Shown: piece after piece, positions 53,332 through 62,397 of the stretch
Layout of the letters: every line of letters begins with the position of its first letter
Position numbering within the stretch: position 1 is the first letter of the stretch
NCBI GenBank assembly: GCA_902779785.1
Contig: CACZDC010000001.1
Coordinates: 124,001 to 188,000, forward strand
Reading direction: 5' to 3'
Length of the DNA stretch: 64,000 bases
DNA from: an uncultured Bacteroidia bacterium
Lineage (GTDB): Bacteria; Bacteroidota; Bacteroidia; Bacteroidales; UBA932
Notes under the pieces: model-generated
What the model was told of the DNA's origin: nothing
The model's database searches: none
What the model saw: the letters and a program-made list of their open reading frames with translations, nothing else
Position numbers and translations under genes: made by a program

Positions 53332-54762
53332 ATGAAAGCTTGGCAAGTTGTAATATTCCTTTTCGGAGTCTTCGCACTGCTCGGACTGGGCTGGGTGCTG
53401 ACTCCGGCGAAAGGCGTGACCGTGGCCGGAAAGAACCTTCGTTTCGCGTCTCTTGAAAAGATGCTTCAGGAGGCCTCGGAGGCCAAAGTCGATGTGGATT
53501 CGGTCCTCAACGCAGTGGAAGGCCGCTTCGGTGTCAAGGGCGACACCCTCGCCTATTACCGCGACTTTTTCTATGAGAATCCGGACCGTATCTATCTGCC
53601 GGACAACGATTATACTTACCTGGATCCTGTTTTCAAAGAGTTCGAGAATGCCCGCCGCGAAGCCCGCACGGTCCGTGTGGCCCATTACGGGGATTCCCAG
53701 ATAGAGATGGACCGCATATCTTCGGAACTCAGGGAGGCCCTGCAGCTGCGTTTCGGCGGCCGCGGCACAGGAATGTTCCCGGCCCTCAGCAATGTCCCCT
53801 CGGCCTCGATATCCAGAACCTCGGAAGGCAATCTGGCCCATTACACAATGTACGGCGACTCCACGACTTCCCGTGCCGGCCATAACCGTTACGGCGTAAT
53901 GGCCCAGGTAGTCCAGCTCTATGGCGGAGCCAACATTAACCTTCGCGCCACGAAGCAGAAGGCCGCCAAGGACCATTGCCGCAGCTTTTCTTCCGTAAGC
54001 CTTCTGGTCGGAAAAACCTCGGCCAAATTCAGCGCGAAAGTGCTCTCCGACACCCTGAAGCCGGAGCCGGTCGTACTTGACAGCGCCGGAGTCCGTTATT
54101 ACCGTTGGACCTTCCCCCGCAATGTCCAGAAAGCCACGCTGCGGCTTGCCGGCAACGCCGAGATCTATGGCGTCACGACAGACGGAGGCGGCGGAGTCGC
54201 AGTGGACAATATCCCCCTCAGAGGCTGTTCAGGAACTATTTTCACCCGTATTTCGAAGGAACTGATGGCCAATTCATACGCCCTCGACGACACCCGCCTG
54301 ATCATCCTTCAGTTCGGAGGAAACTATATGCCCGTGACGAAGTCCCAGAAGAATATAGAGCAGTATCAGGAGCGTATCGCCGAGCAGATCCGTTTCTTCA
54401 AGGAGGCGGCTCCCCAGGCGAGAATAATCTTTATCGGGCCCTCGGATATGGGCAAGAGCCGTGGAGGCAGGATGCTGACCTGGCCGCTGCTTCCCGAGAT
54501 GGTGGACGCCCTGAAGCAGACCGCCCTGTCGAACGGCATCGCCTACTGGGACCTCTACCGGATGATGGGCGGAGAAAACTCTATGGCCCAGTGGGTCAAG
54601 CATTCTCCCGCCTATGCCGGGCCGGACTATATCCATTTCACTCCCGCCGGCGCGAACAAAGTCGGAGAGGCTTTCGCCCGTTCCATCCTCACATATTACG
54701 ATTTCTACGACCTGAGGAAAACGACGCCCGCCTCGGAGGTCAAAGCTGCGATGAAAAAATGA
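53332..54762 (+). CDS. SGNH-hydrolase-like protein 1 of an O-acetylation operon
   Basis: 476 residues from the ATG at 53332. An N-terminal membrane anchor (VVIFLFGVFALLGLGWVL) places the rest outside the cytoplasmic membrane. The SGNH blocks are VAHYGDSQIEMD (block I, nucleophile Ser), ILQFGGNYM (Gly/Asn block) and DYIHFTPAGANKVGEAF (Asp-x-x-His). Proteins of this sort work with AlgI-type membrane O-acyltransferases, such as AlgJ/AlgX in alginate acetylation. It overlaps the next gene as ATGA and stands two genes before the MBOAT protein. Confidence 0.82.
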   Translation: MKAWQVVIFLFGVFALLGLGWVLTPAKGVTVAGKNLRFASLEKMLQEASEAKVDVDSVLNAVEGRFGVKGDTLAYYRDFFYENPDRIYLPDNDYTYLDPVFKEFENARREARTVRVAHYGDSQIEMDRISSELREALQLRFGGRGTGMFPALSNVPSASISRTSEGNLAHYTMYGDSTTSRAGHNRYGVMAQVVQLYGGANINLRATKQKAAKDHCRSFSSVSLLVGKTSAKFSAKVLSDTLKPEPVVLDSAGVRYYRWTFPRNVQKATLRLAGNAEIYGVTTDGGGGVAVDNIPLRGCSGTIFTRISKELMANSYALDDTRLIILQFGGNYMPVTKSQKNIEQYQERIAEQIRFFKEAAPQARIIFIGPSDMGKSRGGRMLTWPLLPEMVDALKQTALSNGIAYWDLYRMMGGENSMAQWVKHSPAYAGPDYIHFTPAGANKVGEAFARSILTYYDFYDLRKTTPASEVKAAMKK

Positions 54763-55961
54763 GACGCTGCCTGCTGCTTCTGACCTTGCTTATTGCCACA
54801 GCCGCTTCCGCACAGTCCCGTTTCCATAGGAGGGTGCAGCGTCTGGACTACGCGAATTTCGATCAGAACAGCATTATTTTCCCTGCCGACAGCGCCCGTT
54901 TCGACGAGTTTCTCCGGAAACTGGATGAGGTCGTGGTGAGCGGACAGGGAAGACTGAACATAGTCCACGTGGGCGGCTCGCACGTGCAGGGAGGCGTTTG
55001 GACGGACAGGCTGCGCCAGAACCTGCTTGCGTTGAGATACGGTCTGGACGCCGGCCGGGGTTTCGTTTTTCCCTATGCCGCCGCCGGGACCAATACTCCG
55101 GCGAGCTACCGTAGCAAGGCTTTCGGGACCTGGACCTCGGACCGCTGTCTGAAGCCGGAAGGCCGCCTCGGGCTGAGCGGAATGTCCGTGACCACGGCCG
55201 ACACATCTTCCGTCCTTATTGACCTCGTCCCGTCGAACCGCCGTTTCGCGACCCCGGGCTATGTCTTCCGCAGCGTGGATGTCCTCGGCTACGGAGAAAA
55301 GGAACCGGTGCTCATACTTGGCCGGGACAGTCTCCGAGGACGGGAGACAAGGGGCCATTGGCACTTTGATCTTCCGCACTATTCCGAGTATGTTCGCATA
55401 GGCTTCAGGGGAGAGGGAACTTTCACTCTCACAGGTGTTTACCTTGATAAGGGGACGGACGGAATCAGCGTCAGCGAAATCGGCGTGAACGGGGCTTCCA
55501 CCCTGTCCTGGCTCCACTGCGAGGACTGGGAGAACGACCTCCGCCTGATAAAGCCGGACCTCGTCATTTTCTCCATAGGAATCAATGACATCCAGAACAC
55601 GGAGTTCAGCGCAGAAGCCTTCGAACAGAGGTATAACAAGCTTGTCCGCCAGGTCCTTCGCGTGAATCCTGAGTGCGCCCTGCTTTTCACCACGGTGACC
55701 GACAGTTATTACCACCGCCGCCAGCCGAACCGCTTCGGAGTCGAGGCCTCCTCGGCTATTTTCAGACTGGCGAGGAAGTACAACGCTGCCGTATGGGACC
55801 AGTTTAGCCTGATGGGCGGCCTCGGGAGCGTGGAACAATGGGCCCAGAGCGGCCTTGCGACCTGGGACCTCGTCCATTTTACTTCCGAGGGCTACAATCT
55901 TTTCGGGAACCTCCTCTTTAACGCTATGATGGACAGATATTCGGAGCTATGCCGGCGGTAA
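54759..55961 (+). CDS. SGNH-hydrolase-like protein 2 of an O-acetylation operon
   Basis: 400 residues with a cleavable signal (MRRCLLLLTLLIATAASAQS). The fold is as in protein 1: NIVHVGGSHVQGG at block I (the usual GDS reads GGS), IFSIGINDIQNTEF, and WDLVHFTSEGYNLFG with the Asp-x-x-His pair. The Asp of the GDS motif is replaced by Gly. Either it acts as an acetyl-transferring partner or esterase, or it binds the glycan without catalysis. Its stop overlaps the start of the MBOAT gene (TAATG). Confidence 0.8.
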   Translation: MRRCLLLLTLLIATAASAQSRFHRRVQRLDYANFDQNSIIFPADSARFDEFLRKLDEVVVSGQGRLNIVHVGGSHVQGGVWTDRLRQNLLALRYGLDAGRGFVFPYAAAGTNTPASYRSKAFGTWTSDRCLKPEGRLGLSGMSVTTADTSSVLIDLVPSNRRFATPGYVFRSVDVLGYGEKEPVLILGRDSLRGRETRGHWHFDLPHYSEYVRIGFRGEGTFTLTGVYLDKGTDGISVSEIGVNGASTLSWLHCEDWENDLRLIKPDLVIFSIGINDIQNTEFSAEAFEQRYNKLVRQVLRVNPECALLFTTVTDSYYHRRQPNRFGVEASSAIFRLARKYNAAVWDQFSLMGGLGSVEQWAQSGLATWDLVHFTSEGYNLFGNLLFNAMMDRYSELCRR

Positions 55962-57823
55962 TGGATATCATACGGGAATTCTTCGTGGACCTGTTTTCTT
56001 TCGACCAGGCCCATCCCCTGCTGTTCACCCAGTTTTATTTCTGGGCCTTCTTCGCCCTGGTTTTCGCCGTCTTCTCCTTCTTCCATTCGAAGGTCCTGCT
56101 GCGCAATGCCTATCTCTTCGCCGCCAGCCTCTTCTTCTATTATAAGACCAGCGGAGTTTTCCTCATCCTGCTGCTCTTCGTGATAGTCTACAACTTCTTC
56201 GCGGCAAGGGCCGTCAAGAGCGCGCGAGAGCGATGGAAGCGTTTCTGGGTCATTCTTTCCGTGATCATAGACCTCGGGGTCCTGGCCTATTTCAAATATG
56301 CCTATTTCATCGTCGATTTCGTCAACAATCTACTCGGGACCGCCTTCCAGGTCCACGACGTCGTCGGCGAATGGGGCAATATCCTGACCGGGACCGAACT
56401 CTTCCGGGTGGACGCAATCATACTTCCCGTCGGTATCTCCTTCTTCACTTTCCAGGCCATAAGTTATGTCGTGGACGTGCGCCGGGGCAAGGTCGATCCC
56501 ATACGCAACTTCCTGGATTTCGGTTTCTTCCTCAGCTTTTTCCCTCAGCTGGTGGCCGGGCCCATAGTCAGGGCGACGGAATTCTTCCCGCAGCTCCACA
56601 AGCCCTACAACCTCAGCCGCCGCTGGTTCGGGATAGCCGTATTCTGGATAATGAACGGACTGGTGAAGAAACTGGTCCTGGCCGATTACCTGGCCGTCAA
56701 TTTCTGCGACCGTGTCTTCGGCAACCCGTTGATGTACAGCGGTTTCGAGAACCTCTCGGCACTCTTCTGCTATTCCCTCCAGGTCTATGCCGACTTCTCC
56801 GGCTATACTGACATCGCGACCGGCGTGGCTATGCTGATGGGCTTCTACCTGCCGCAGAACTTCAACTCTCCCTACAAGGCAGAAAACGCCCAGCAGTTCT
56901 GGCGCCGCTGGCATATGTCGCTCAGTCGCTGGCTGAAAGACTATCTCTACATCCCCCTCGGCGGCAACCGCAACGCCACCGCAGGTACCTGGATAATCAT
57001 TTTTCTGATAGCCGCCATTGGCTCCTTCCTAAGCGGGAGCTGGTGGGTTGCCCTCGGGGTGGCGGTGGTAAGCGCAGTGGTCTTCATCTACGGCTGGAGG
57101 CGTCCTGACAAGCGCAAGCTGCTGATAGCCAACGTGAACTCTATGAACACTATGCTCCTTGGCGGCCTTTGGCACGGGGCCAGCTGGAATTTTATGATCT
57201 GGGGCGGCCTGAACGGCATCGGAATGGTCATCTACAAGTTCTGGGCGCAGTGGAGCATACGCTGGAAAACCCTGGTCATCTGCACTCTCTGCCTGCTGCT
57301 GTTCGGTCTGACGAAATTGGCCCCGGCCCCGGTGTGGAACCTCTTCTTCGTCTGGGTGCTGGTGCTTGCTGCCGGAACTATTGTCCGTTTTGTCTGGAAC
57401 GCCCTGCGCAAAGATCGTCCGGACGGGAAGGTCGTAAGCTGGCTCGGCACGGCCTGGGCGGTATTCCAGACCTTTGTGTTCATCACTTTCACCCGCCTTT
57501 TCTTCCGCAGCGGCTCCAATCTGGATCCGGCCCTGGCGAATGAAGAGGCCTGGGAGACGGCGACCAATATGGTCCGTCAGATTGGTTCGGCCTGGGATCT
57601 CGCGCTTGTGCCAGCGATGATAAAAGAACACGCTCCGGTGCTGATAATCTTTATTTTAGGTATGGTCGTCCACCTTCTCCCCGAGCGCTTCAAACGCCGC
57701 TACCGCATTGTCTTTGCGCGCTTGCCCCTCCCCGTTATGGCCCTTGCCGTCGTCGCGATAATCTTCTTCTTCTACCAGTTCATCACCGCCGACCTCCAGA
57801 GTTTCATTTATTTCCAATTTTAA
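55961..57823 (+). CDS. MBOAT family O-acyltransferase (AlgI-like)
   Basis: 620 residues from the ATG that overlaps the preceding stop (an in-frame ATG at 55949 is the alternative). At least ten hydrophobic helices. Family features are VGISFFTFQAISYVVDVRRG, LVAGPIVRATEFFPQL, FNSPYKAENAQQFWRRWHMS with the first conserved His, LSRWLKDYLYIPLGGNRNA, and LGGLWHGASWNF with the active-site His405. AlgI-type proteins pass acetyl groups across the inner membrane to an SGNH protein that modifies exopolysaccharide or cell wall. The two SGNH genes before it complete such a set; the target glycan is unknown. Confidence 0.93.
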   Translation: MDIIREFFVDLFSFDQAHPLLFTQFYFWAFFALVFAVFSFFHSKVLLRNAYLFAASLFFYYKTSGVFLILLLFVIVYNFFAARAVKSARERWKRFWVILSVIIDLGVLAYFKYAYFIVDFVNNLLGTAFQVHDVVGEWGNILTGTELFRVDAIILPVGISFFTFQAISYVVDVRRGKVDPIRNFLDFGFFLSFFPQLVAGPIVRATEFFPQLHKPYNLSRRWFGIAVFWIMNGLVKKLVLADYLAVNFCDRVFGNPLMYSGFENLSALFCYSLQVYADFSGYTDIATGVAMLMGFYLPQNFNSPYKAENAQQFWRRWHMSLSRWLKDYLYIPLGGNRNATAGTWIIIFLIAAIGSFLSGSWWVALGVAVVSAVVFIYGWRRPDKRKLLIANVNSMNTMLLGGLWHGASWNFMIWGGLNGIGMVIYKFWAQWSIRWKTLVICTLCLLLFGLTKLAPAPVWNLFFVWVLVLAAGTIVRFVWNALRKDRPDGKVVSWLGTAWAVFQTFVFITFTRLFFRSGSNLDPALANEEAWETATNMVRQIGSAWDLALVPAMIKEHAPVLIIFILGMVVHLLPERFKRRYRIVFARLPLPVMALAVVAIIFFFYQFITADLQSFIYFQF

Positions 57824-57824
57824 C

Positions 57825-57832
57825 TATATTTG
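57825..57832 (+). promoter_or_regulatory. -7 promoter element
   Basis: TATATTTG, 21 nt before the ATG at 57854 of the NagB-like/PIG-L gene. Confidence 0.6.
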
Positions 57833-57853
57833 TAGTTCCGAAAAACTAAAGAT

Positions 57854-59779
57854 ATGGCAAAACATTTCACTCTGCCCTACGAAGGAGGGCTTATCGAAAA
57901 GAACTTGCCCAAGGGCATCCTGCACTCTTACGAAAGTATCTGGACTGAAATTTATCCCGAATCCCGCCCCGCGTCGCTGGCCGTTGCCGACATCATAACC
58001 GAGGCTGTAAATTCCTGCGAAGGACGTCTTTTCCGCCTCGGCCTGACCACGGGTTCCACTCCGGTTTCCCTCTACAACGAGCTCGCACGCCGCTGCAGCA
58101 GCGGAAAACTCTCGTTCAAGAACGTCGAAGTCGTGACCATAGATGAGTATTATCCCTCCAGCGCCGACGAGCGCCAGAGCCGCAACCACCTCATCCACGA
58201 GGCCCTTCTCGACAAAGTCGACATACTGGAAGAGAATGTCCATATCCCCGACGGAACGGTCCCGCAGGAGGAGGTCTCGGACTACTGCGCCGAGTTTGAC
58301 AAATTTGCCCGCGGCCTCGACCTGCTGGTCATAGGCATCGGAGAGCAGGGCCAGGTCGGTTTCAACGAAGCCGGTAGTACGCGCAAGAGCCGTACCCGCA
58401 CCGTGCGCCTGTCCTACCAGTCAAGAAAACGCCAGGCTAAGGGCTTCAACCGGGACATCAACGCGACGCCGAAGGCGGCCATCACCCTCGGCATCGACAC
58501 TATGCTTACCGCTTCCAGAATAATCCTGATGGCCTGGGGCGAAGCCAAGGCCGAGGCCGTGAAGGCTATAGCAGAAGGGAAACCGACTCCGGAATGCCCC
58601 GCCTCGCTTTTCCAGCGCCACGACAATGTCTCGTTCTATGTGGACGACACCGCGGCGTCTCTGCTCACCAGGACCGTCGCGCCCTGGCTGGTCGGTCCCT
58701 GCGACTGGACCCCGAAATTCGTCCGCAAAGCGGTTGTATGGCTCTGCCAGAAGGTAGGGAAGCCTATCCTGAAGCTCTCCGAGAAGGACTATCTGGACAA
58801 TTCCCTGAGCGAGCTTCTGGAAAAATTCGGTCCCTATGACAAGATCAATATAGAGGTATTCAACGACCTTCAGCATACTATCACTGGCTGGCCCGGCGGC
58901 AAGCCCAATGCCGACGACAGCACCCGTCCGGTGAGCGCCAAGCCTTATCCGAAGACCGTACTTATCTTCTCGCCGCACCCCGACGACGATGTCATCTCAA
59001 TGGGCGGAACCTTCATCCGTCTGGCCAGTCAGGGCCACGATGTCCACGTCGCCTATGAGACTTCCGGCAATGTCGCGGTCCACGACGATGTGGTCCTGCA
59101 GCATATGGACTGCGCCTTCCAGCTTGGCTTTGCCGACAAGTTCGACGAGGTCAAAGCCCTGGTGGACAGCAAGATCCCCGGAGAACCTGAGCCGCGCGAA
59201 CTTCTCGATATCAAGGGTGCCATCCGCCGCAGCGAGGCCCGAGGAGCAGTGCGCAGTTTCGGGTTGAACGACAATACCAACGCCCATTTCCTGAATCTGC
59301 CTTTCTACGAGTCCGGCGGCATCAAGAAGAATCCCCGCACCCAGGCCGACGTGGACATAATCAAAGATTTGATTTCCAGGCTGAAACCGCATATGATCTT
59401 TATGGCTGGCGACCTGGCGGATCCTCACGGTACTCACCGGGTCTGCACCGAGGCCGCCCTGGAGGCGGTCGAGCAGCTCAGGGCCGAAGGCAATGTCTGG
59501 CTCACCCAGACGCATATCTGGCTCTACAGGGGTGCTTGGATGGAGTGGGAGCTGGGCCGTGTCGATATGGCTGTGCCTCTGTCTCCGGACGAAGTGGTCA
59601 AGAAGCGCCACGCTATTTTCCGTCACCTTTCGCAGAAGGACATCGTTCCCTTCCCGGGCGAAGATCCGCGTGAATTCTGGCAGAGGGCCGAGGAGCGCAC
59701 GTCCAATACCGCGAAGCTCTATGACCAGCTTGGAATGGCGGAATACCAGGCCATTGAAGTTTTCTTAAAATTATGTTAG
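57854..59779 (+). CDS. NagB-like domain fused to a PIG-L deacetylase
   Basis: 641 residues. Residues 1-~270 align with glucosamine-6-phosphate deaminase (LTTGSTPVSLYNELARRCSS, IDEYYPSS), and residues ~365-600 with the PIG-L/LmbE zinc deacetylases (SPHPDDDVISMGG, His375-Asp379; MAGDLADPHGTH). In the NagB half the loop GIGEQGQVGFNE replaces GIGxDGHIAFNE: the residues equal to the catalytic Asp141 and His143 of E. coli NagB are Gln165 and Gln167, while the Glu (172) remains. The deaminase function is probably lost and the domain may sense or bind an amino-sugar phosphate, with the PIG-L part removing an acetyl group. A functional nagB follows. Confidence 0.88.
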   Translation: MAKHFTLPYEGGLIEKNLPKGILHSYESIWTEIYPESRPASLAVADIITEAVNSCEGRLFRLGLTTGSTPVSLYNELARRCSSGKLSFKNVEVVTIDEYYPSSADERQSRNHLIHEALLDKVDILEENVHIPDGTVPQEEVSDYCAEFDKFARGLDLLVIGIGEQGQVGFNEAGSTRKSRTRTVRLSYQSRKRQAKGFNRDINATPKAAITLGIDTMLTASRIILMAWGEAKAEAVKAIAEGKPTPECPASLFQRHDNVSFYVDDTAASLLTRTVAPWLVGPCDWTPKFVRKAVVWLCQKVGKPILKLSEKDYLDNSLSELLEKFGPYDKINIEVFNDLQHTITGWPGGKPNADDSTRPVSAKPYPKTVLIFSPHPDDDVISMGGTFIRLASQGHDVHVAYETSGNVAVHDDVVLQHMDCAFQLGFADKFDEVKALVDSKIPGEPEPRELLDIKGAIRRSEARGAVRSFGLNDNTNAHFLNLPFYESGGIKKNPRTQADVDIIKDLISRLKPHMIFMAGDLADPHGTHRVCTEAALEAVEQLRAEGNVWLTQTHIWLYRGAWMEWELGRVDMAVPLSPDEVVKKRHAIFRHLSQKDIVPFPGEDPREFWQRAEERTSNTAKLYDQLGMAEYQAIEVFLKLC

Positions 59780-59797
59780 GAAATTAAGTTTTTTTCA

Positions 59798-59805
59798 TAC
59801 CTTTG
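59798..59805 (+). promoter_or_regulatory. -7 promoter element of nagB
   Basis: TACCTTTG. Transcription should begin near 59811, at the foot of the hairpin that follows. Confidence 0.55.
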
Positions 59806-59809
59806 TACT

Positions 59810-59850
59810 CCGGAATTTCAGCCGCCGTTGCTGGAATTCCGGTTTTAATT
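59810..59850 (+). terminator. Hairpin plus T run in the nagB leader (attenuator candidate)
   Basis: CCGGAATTTCAGC (59810-59822) pairs with GCTGGAATTCCGG (59830-59842) with one wobble, loop of 7 nt, followed by TTTTAATTTTTAA. It has the form of an intrinsic terminator but lies after the nagB promoter and before its ATG, in a ~60-nt leader. Confidence 0.65.
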
Positions 59851-59871
59851 TTTAACTTAAATTTCAAAAGT

Positions 59872-60666
59872 ATGAAAGTTATTATCCGCAAGAACTCCGC
59901 CGAGAGTTCTCTCTGGACCGCCCGTTACATTGCGGCCAGAATCAAAGAAAAAGCTGCTCGCACCGACGAGCCGTTCGTAATCGGTCTCTGCACCGGCAGT
60001 ACCCCTATTGAAACCTATGCCGAGCTTATCCGTATGGTCAAAGCCGGAGAGCTGTCCTTCAAGAATGTGATCTCATTCAATATGGACGAGTATGTCGGCC
60101 TTCCCGTGGATCATCCCGAGAGCTATCACTCCTTTATGCACAAGTACCTCTTCGACCAGATTGACGAGCCCGCCGAGAATATCCATATCCTCGACGGCAA
60201 TGCTCCCGATCCGGTAAAGGAATGTGCTGATTATGAGGCGGCTATCGTAAAGGCCGGAGGTTTCGACCTCTTCCTCGGCGGTATCGGTGAGGATGGGCAT
60301 ATCGCTTTCAACGAGCCCTTCTCCTCGCTTCAGAGCCGCACCCGCGTCGTGACTCTCACCCAGGACACCCGCGAGGTCAATTCCCGCTTCTTCGACAACG
60401 ATCCTTCGAAGGTTCCCGCCCAGGCGATGTCCGTCGGTGTAGCCACCGTACTCGGCGCCAAGGAGGTCGTCATAATGGCCTATGGCTCAAAGAAGGCCCG
60501 CGCAATCGCCGCCGCAATCGAAGGTCCCCTGTCGCATTACTGTACGGTAAGTGCGCTGCAGAACCATCCCGCCGGCATCATTGTCTGCGACGAAGCTGCC
60601 GCCGGAGAACTGAAAGTCAATTCCTACCGTTATTTCAAGGCCGTTGAGGCTGCTGAGAACGCATAG
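59872..60666 (+). CDS. nagB: Glucosamine-6-phosphate deaminase
   Basis: 264 residues from the ATG at 59872. It converts glucosamine-6-phosphate to fructose-6-phosphate and ammonia. All catalytic residues are there: FNMDEYVGL (Asp-Glu), GGIGEDGHIAFNEP (Asp, His, Glu) and LCTGSTP for the phosphate. Normal length. The in-frame upstream codon at 59803 lies at the promoter and is rejected. The last 32 bp overlap the 3' end of the converging PD40 gene. Confidence 0.96.
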   Translation: MKVIIRKNSAESSLWTARYIAARIKEKAARTDEPFVIGLCTGSTPIETYAELIRMVKAGELSFKNVISFNMDEYVGLPVDHPESYHSFMHKYLFDQIDEPAENIHILDGNAPDPVKECADYEAAIVKAGGFDLFLGGIGEDGHIAFNEPFSSLQSRTRVVTLTQDTREVNSRFFDNDPSKVPAQAMSVGVATVLGAKEVVIMAYGSKKARAIAAAIEGPLSHYCTVSALQNHPAGIIVCDEAAAGELKVNSYRYFKAVEAAENA

Positions 60667-62245
60667 TGGCGACGTCGGCGCTTTTGCCGTCCTGCCACAC
60701 TACTATCCGGGCTTCGGTGAATCCGAGGGCCCGGACTTTGTTTAACTGGCTCATCGCCGCCGCATAGGAGCGGAATACTCCAGCATAGCAGGTGTATTTC
60801 AGATTGGAAGAGAGCCTTTCATAGACAGGGGAAAGGCCGTGGATGTCGTCCAGGGTGGCGTGCCGCACATTTGACATCAGGCGGATCTGCCAGACTGTTC
60901 CGAGAGGAAAGTCCGCGACGTCGGCAAAATGGCCTATGGGACTGATGGAGAATGCTTCCGACGAGTCGGACTCCCTTTGTTTCAGCTTGATTTTCAAAGC
61001 GGTTCCGGCCGAGTTGCGCCTGAAACTGTAGCGAGGCCGGGACTCACCTCTCGGAATGGCCTCTGTCGGTCTGCTGCCGACCACTCCACCTTTGAGGAAG
61101 TTCTGCTCGATGCTGCGGATTTCCGCAGAGACGGCCTCCAGCTCTTTCCTTATCGGGATCAGCGCTTCCTCCTTTTCCCGGATAAGCCTTGTCACCAGCT
61201 CCCGCGTTTCGCCCTCGGCCTGGGAAAACAGGCCCCTGAGCGCGTCCAGGTCGTTTTCATAGCGATATATGCTGTCTCTGAGGGCTCTGGACTGTTCCGT
61301 CCTGGCACGGTAAAGTTTCGTGTTGTCGGTCTCCGTGACGATACGTCCTGCAGAAGCGATATTGACCGTCGCGGCACTGTTTTGAGGAGGACGGAGAGAG
61401 GATAGTTCTTTGAGTTCTTCTGCCGAGTGGACAGGTGTCATTACGGGAAGCGGGTCATACTCAAGCACATAGATGTAGACGCTGTCCTTGGAACAGTCTC
61501 TGTTGGAGGCGAAGATCGTGCATTCGCCGTCATCGGTGTTCAGCAGCAGGAAATCGTCGCCGGGGGAAGAAAAGGGGATGCCGAGATTGGCGGGTTCGCT
61601 CCAGCTTCCGCTTGCAGGATCCCTGCGTGACACATAGAGATCATATCCTCCCATCCCGGGAAGCCCGTCGGAGGCAAACCAAAGGGTGTTGCCGTCGGAG
61701 GAGAGTACCGGGAATATTTCGTTTCCGCTGCTTGTGAGGCGTTCGTCCAGGGGTTCCGGGGCGCTCCAGCAAGTGTCGAGATTCTCAGTGCGATAAAGAT
61801 TTCTCGCTCCTGTAGCATCGGCGGCGGAGAAGATTACGCTCCGCGCCTTGTCGGGAAAATAGAGGGAAATTTCTGTAGACAGGTAGTCGAGAGGATTGGG
61901 GTCTATTCTCCAGGAACGGTTCTCCATCGGATAGTACAGGAAGAAATCTTTTACGGAATACCTGTCCCTGGCGACGACTTCCGGACGGGCGCAGAAATCG
62001 GTCATACTCAGGGCGTTCTGGGACTGGTCTATCTTCCTGTCCACCAGGCTTTTCTGCTCCAGGTTCCCCGCCCTTCGGAATGCGCCCATATACTGCGCAA
62101 GGGCATCTTCGAAGCGGTACAGGCAGTGAAGGGAATCGCCTTTGTGGAGGTAGGATTCGAAACTCTGGGCGGAAAGGTAAGGCGCCCCCAGGCAGAAAAC
62201 CGCCGGGAGAAGGATCAGAAGGACTTTTTTCCGAAACCTGTACAC
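60635..62245 (-). CDS. Secreted TPR/PD40 propeller protein with SPOR-like C-terminus
   Basis: 536 residues from a GTG at 62245, with a signal peptide (VLLILLPAVFCLGAPYLSA). Residues ~30-75 are TPR-like helices; ~140-280 contain PD40/TolB-like propeller blades (GNEIFPVLSSDGNTLWFASD and GMGGYDLYVSRRDPASG); ~300-400 are a coiled coil (EKEEALIPIRKELEAVSAEI); the last ~80 (LKYTCYAGVFRSYAAAMSQL) resemble an SPOR peptidoglycan-binding repeat. The combination suggests a periplasmic scaffold for the cell wall or gliding/secretion-type complexes; the exact role is not known. Confidence 0.72.
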   Translation of the reverse strand: MYRFRKKVLLILLPAVFCLGAPYLSAQSFESYLHKGDSLHCLYRFEDALAQYMGAFRRAGNLEQKSLVDRKIDQSQNALSMTDFCARPEVVARDRYSVKDFFLYYPMENRSWRIDPNPLDYLSTEISLYFPDKARSVIFSAADATGARNLYRTENLDTCWSAPEPLDERLTSSGNEIFPVLSSDGNTLWFASDGLPGMGGYDLYVSRRDPASGSWSEPANLGIPFSSPGDDFLLLNTDDGECTIFASNRDCSKDSVYIYVLEYDPLPVMTPVHSAEELKELSSLRPPQNSAATVNIASAGRIVTETDNTKLYRARTEQSRALRDSIYRYENDLDALRGLFSQAEGETRELVTRLIREKEEALIPIRKELEAVSAEIRSIEQNFLKGGVVGSRPTEAIPRGESRPRYSFRRNSAGTALKIKLKQRESDSSEAFSISPIGHFADVADFPLGTVWQIRLMSNVRHATLDDIHGLSPVYERLSSNLKYTCYAGVFRSYAAAMSQLNKVRALGFTEARIVVWQDGKSADVATMRSQQPQRP

Positions 62246-62267
62246 CAGAATCTGACTGTTGGGACTG

Positions 62268-62275
62268 CAAAAATA
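62268..62275 (-). promoter_or_regulatory. -7 promoter element
   Basis: TATTTTTG on the minus strand, 22 nt before the GTG at 62245. Confidence 0.5.
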
Positions 62276-62317
62276 CGAAATAGTTGGCAGAAACTTCGTT
62301 TATAGAAAAAAAAATCG

Positions 62318-62325
62318 TAAATTTG
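62318..62325 (+). promoter_or_regulatory. -7 promoter element of secD
   Basis: TAAATTTG, 72 nt before the ATG at 62398; the leader contains a small GCGC-GAA-GCGC hairpin (62350-62360). Confidence 0.5.
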
Positions 62326-62397
62326 TCGCCTATTTTGCGGTCGCGTGTGCGCGAAGCGCTTAATTGGAAAAATTAAACAATTAAAAATACAGTTGAA

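Noticed and set aside
54105..54758. Upstream extension of the SGNH 2 frame to 54105
   Set aside because: It overlaps SGNH 1 out of frame for 650 bp; the ATG at 54759 gives a signal peptide and an ATGA overlap.
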